Source of the DNA: Methanobacteriota archaeon
GTDB taxonomy: Archaea > Thermoplasmatota > Poseidoniia > MGIII > CG-Epi1
Length of the DNA stretch: 7,545 nucleotides
Assembly: GCA_029977605.1 (NCBI GenBank)
Contig: JAPOKN010000047.1
Location: 1 to 7,545, forward strand
Direction: 5' to 3'
Shown here: positions 5,991-7,545 of the stretch, piece after piece
Layout of the letters: each line of letters begins with the position of its first letter
How positions within the stretch are numbered: position 1 is the first letter of the stretch
Notes under the pieces: generated by a model
Database searches by the model: none
Seen by the model: only the letters and a program-made list of their open reading frames with translations
What the model was told of the DNA's origin: nothing
Translations under genes and position numbers: made by a program

Positions 5991-7364
5991 TTACGCATCA
6001 AAAGATGAATTCTGAGCTGCATCTTCTCCAAGTTTTCTGAGGAAAGAGAAGGTGTAAATTCCAGCTCCAGCACCAGGGCTTGGATCTGTAAAAGTAAATC
6101 TAACACCATATCTTCCTACCGGTACGGATTCGGTAATTTTAACATCTGGAGGTATGTCAGTTTCTTTGACTAGTTTCTCTCCAGTTATCTCATCTACACA
6201 ATGAGCACATGGACACATAAATCGTACATTGAATGCAGAAATTACGTGTTCAACATTATCTTGCCATTTGATAACTAAGGTTTCACCATCATTGGCTAAA
6301 TTAATTTCTTGAGGAGCAAATGGAGATAATTCTTCATTAGTTACAACAGCCATTGCTTCGACTGCAATTAATGATGCAATTGAATCGATATTATCATTTG
6401 TAAAAACTTTACCGTTATCCATTGCTTCTCGAAGATCTTGCCTGATTGGAATTTGGCCTAACAATGGTAAATCAAACTCTTCGGCTGCAGAAGTTCCTCC
6501 GCCTTCTCCGAATATATGGAAAATTTCTTCAGAACCAGGTGGTGTGAAACCGGCCATATTTTCAACAATACCTAATATTGGAATCTTAACTTGTTGGAAC
6601 ATTCTCAATCCTTTTTCAGCAATAGTATGAGCTATTTCCTGTGGAGTTGTTACAATTACTGCTCCAGTTAGTGGAACACTTTGTGATAATGTAAGTTGAA
6701 TATCTCCAGTTCCTGGTGGCATATCAACAAACAAATAATCTAATTCTCCCCAGTCTACAGCTCCTAAGAATTGTTGTACAAGTTGTGAAGCGATAGGTCC
6801 TCTCCAGACTACGGGAGTATCTTTTGTTGCTAAGAATCCCATAGACATGATTTTCATTCCATGAGCTTCTACAGGTTCTAGAACTCCTTCTTGAGCTCCG
6901 CCTAGTTGATGGGATCCTAATCCTACCATGTTTGGGATACTTGGTCCATAAACATCAATGTCTAGAACACCAACTTTTGCTCCTGCATTAGCGAAAGCCT
7001 CAGCAATACATACTGTAACTGTTGATTTTCCAACACCGCCTTTTCCAGAAGCTATCGCAATAATATTTTTTACGTTTGTTAAAGCTTGAGGAGTATTAGG
7101 CTGATTGAGAGCTGGTAATCGTTGTACTTCCCAATCTTTTTTAATTTCAATATTTTCAAGGCCATTTACATCTTTTAGAGCATCTCTACATTTTTGAGCA
7201 AGTTCTTCGTGATTCGGCATTAAAGGAGCAGGTAATCTAAGGGTAAATCGTAATTCTTTATCCCCAATAGACATTCCTTTGATGTAACCCAAAGTAATCA
7301 AATCTTTATTGAAATAAGAATCCTTCACGTTCGATAGTGCGTCCGTGATTTCCTTTCCGTCCAT
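5991..7364 (-). CDS. mrp: HCF101-like Mrp/ApbC Fe-S cluster carrier ATPase (MIP18-NTPase-DUF971)
   Basis: Mrp/Nbp35-family P-loop proteins bind and deliver Fe-S clusters. The 457 aa comprise a MIP18/DUF59 domain (about 1-78), a ParA/MinD-like NTPase (about 98-350) and a DUF971 domain (about 360-447). The NTPase shows the deviant Walker A GKGGVGKST (107-115), DIDVYGPSIPNM (135-146), a Walker B-like FVDMPPGTGD (212-221) and GRxxxA/PQE switches. The DUF971 part shows C384-P-C386-x-x-C389, then VGRYGVRF and GIYTFSFLR. The same three-domain order is known in plant chloroplast HCF101. The usual Mrp CPxC after ENM is absent (ENMAGFTPPGSEE), as are the DPE and Cys of typical MIP18 domains, so clusters may be held by the DUF971 cysteines. 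It is the first gene of the Fe-S pair with nfu and is transcribed from its own TATA box just behind the 5S gene. Confidence 0.94.
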   Translation of the reverse strand: MDGKEITDALSNVKDSYFNKDLITLGYIKGMSIGDKELRFTLRLPAPLMPNHEELAQKCRDALKDVNGLENIEIKKDWEVQRLPALNQPNTPQALTNVKNIIAIASGKGGVGKSTVTVCIAEAFANAGAKVGVLDIDVYGPSIPNMVGLGSHQLGGAQEGVLEPVEAHGMKIMSMGFLATKDTPVVWRGPIASQLVQQFLGAVDWGELDYLFVDMPPGTGDIQLTLSQSVPLTGAVIVTTPQEIAHTIAEKGLRMFQQVKIPILGIVENMAGFTPPGSEEIFHIFGEGGGTSAAEEFDLPLLGQIPIRQDLREAMDNGKVFTNDNIDSIASLIAVEAMAVVTNEELSPFAPQEINLANDGETLVIKWQDNVEHVISAFNVRFMCPCAHCVDEITGEKLVKETDIPPDVKITESVPVGRYGVRFTFTDPSPGAGAGIYTFSFLRKLGEDAAQNSSFDA

Positions 7365-7366
7365 GT

Positions 7367-7377
7367 TAATTGTTTAC
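7367..7377 (-). promoter_or_regulatory. 11-bp element shared with the nfu promoter
   Basis: GTAAACAATTA (minus strand), ending three bases before the mrp ATG and starting 11 bases from the TATA box edge, identical in sequence and TATA spacing to 5966-5956. Shared control of the two Fe-S genes is the inference; no regulator gene for it is visible. Confidence 0.4.
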
Positions 7378-7387
7378 CAAGGGTGGG

Positions 7388-7393
7388 TATATT
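7388..7393 (-). promoter_or_regulatory. TATA box of mrp
   Basis: AATATA on the minus strand (plus strand tatatt), centred about 26 bases before ATG 7364. Transcription would therefore begin on the start codon itself (leaderless). The box lies in the short spacer after the 5S terminator, which makes mrp independent of the rRNA transcript. Confidence 0.55.
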
Positions 7394-7404
7394 GAATTAA
7401 TCGT

Positions 7405-7411
7405 AAAAAAA
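7405..7411 (-). terminator. T7 terminator of the 5S rRNA gene
   Basis: Seven T residues on the minus strand follow the 3' end of the 5S gene directly, the expected form of an archaeal intrinsic terminator. Confidence 0.7.
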
Positions 7412-7412
7412 G

Positions 7413-7530
<118 letters not shown>

Positions 7531-7545
7531 ACAGCTCTCGATTTA

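Overview
The window is AT-rich archaeal DNA. The signs are TATA boxes about 21-28 bases upstream of start codons, several apparently leaderless genes, oligo-T stretches where terminators should be, a tRNA-Ser gene that encodes its CCA end, and a standalone 5S rRNA gene. The acidic-tailed membrane/TPR protein, the HCF101-like Fe-S carrier and the apparently unlinked 5S suggest an uncultured marine euryarchaeon, perhaps Marine Group II/Poseidoniales in the Thermoplasmata neighbourhood. That placement is inference; archaeal identity is much firmer.

Layout, left to right. Bases 1-152 hold the 3' end of a gene with a C-terminal membrane helix. Bases 167-186 hold a 20-bp near-copy of the 3' end of the tRNA-Ser gene found at 783-869. 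Between the two copies sits one gene (229-753) for a membrane-anchored DUF411/CopG-like copper-binding protein. A small gene of unknown function follows at 966-1265, converging on a minus-strand operon at 5182-1262. That operon encodes an 8-helix membrane protein with C-terminal TPRs, a protein with two winged-helix domains, and CoaBC of coenzyme A synthesis. All three genes overlap and share one visible promoter.

The right third (7364-5243, minus) is an iron-sulfur cluster module. It holds an Mrp/ApbC-type P-loop carrier with the MIP18-NTPase-DUF971 architecture of plant HCF101, followed by an Nfu protein with an N-terminal Nfu_N domain, a CxxC NifU domain and an unusual Gly/Cys-rich tail. 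Both genes have their own TATA box and share an identical 11-bp element at the same distance from it. The 5S rRNA gene (minus) lies at the right edge and ends in a T7 tract just before the mrp promoter.

The most interesting points are the tRNA-end duplication bracketing the DUF411 gene, the relocated cysteines of the HCF101-like protein, the Cys-rich Nfu tail, and the shared promoter element of the Fe-S pair. I see no CRISPR array, transposase, integrase or evident defence system.
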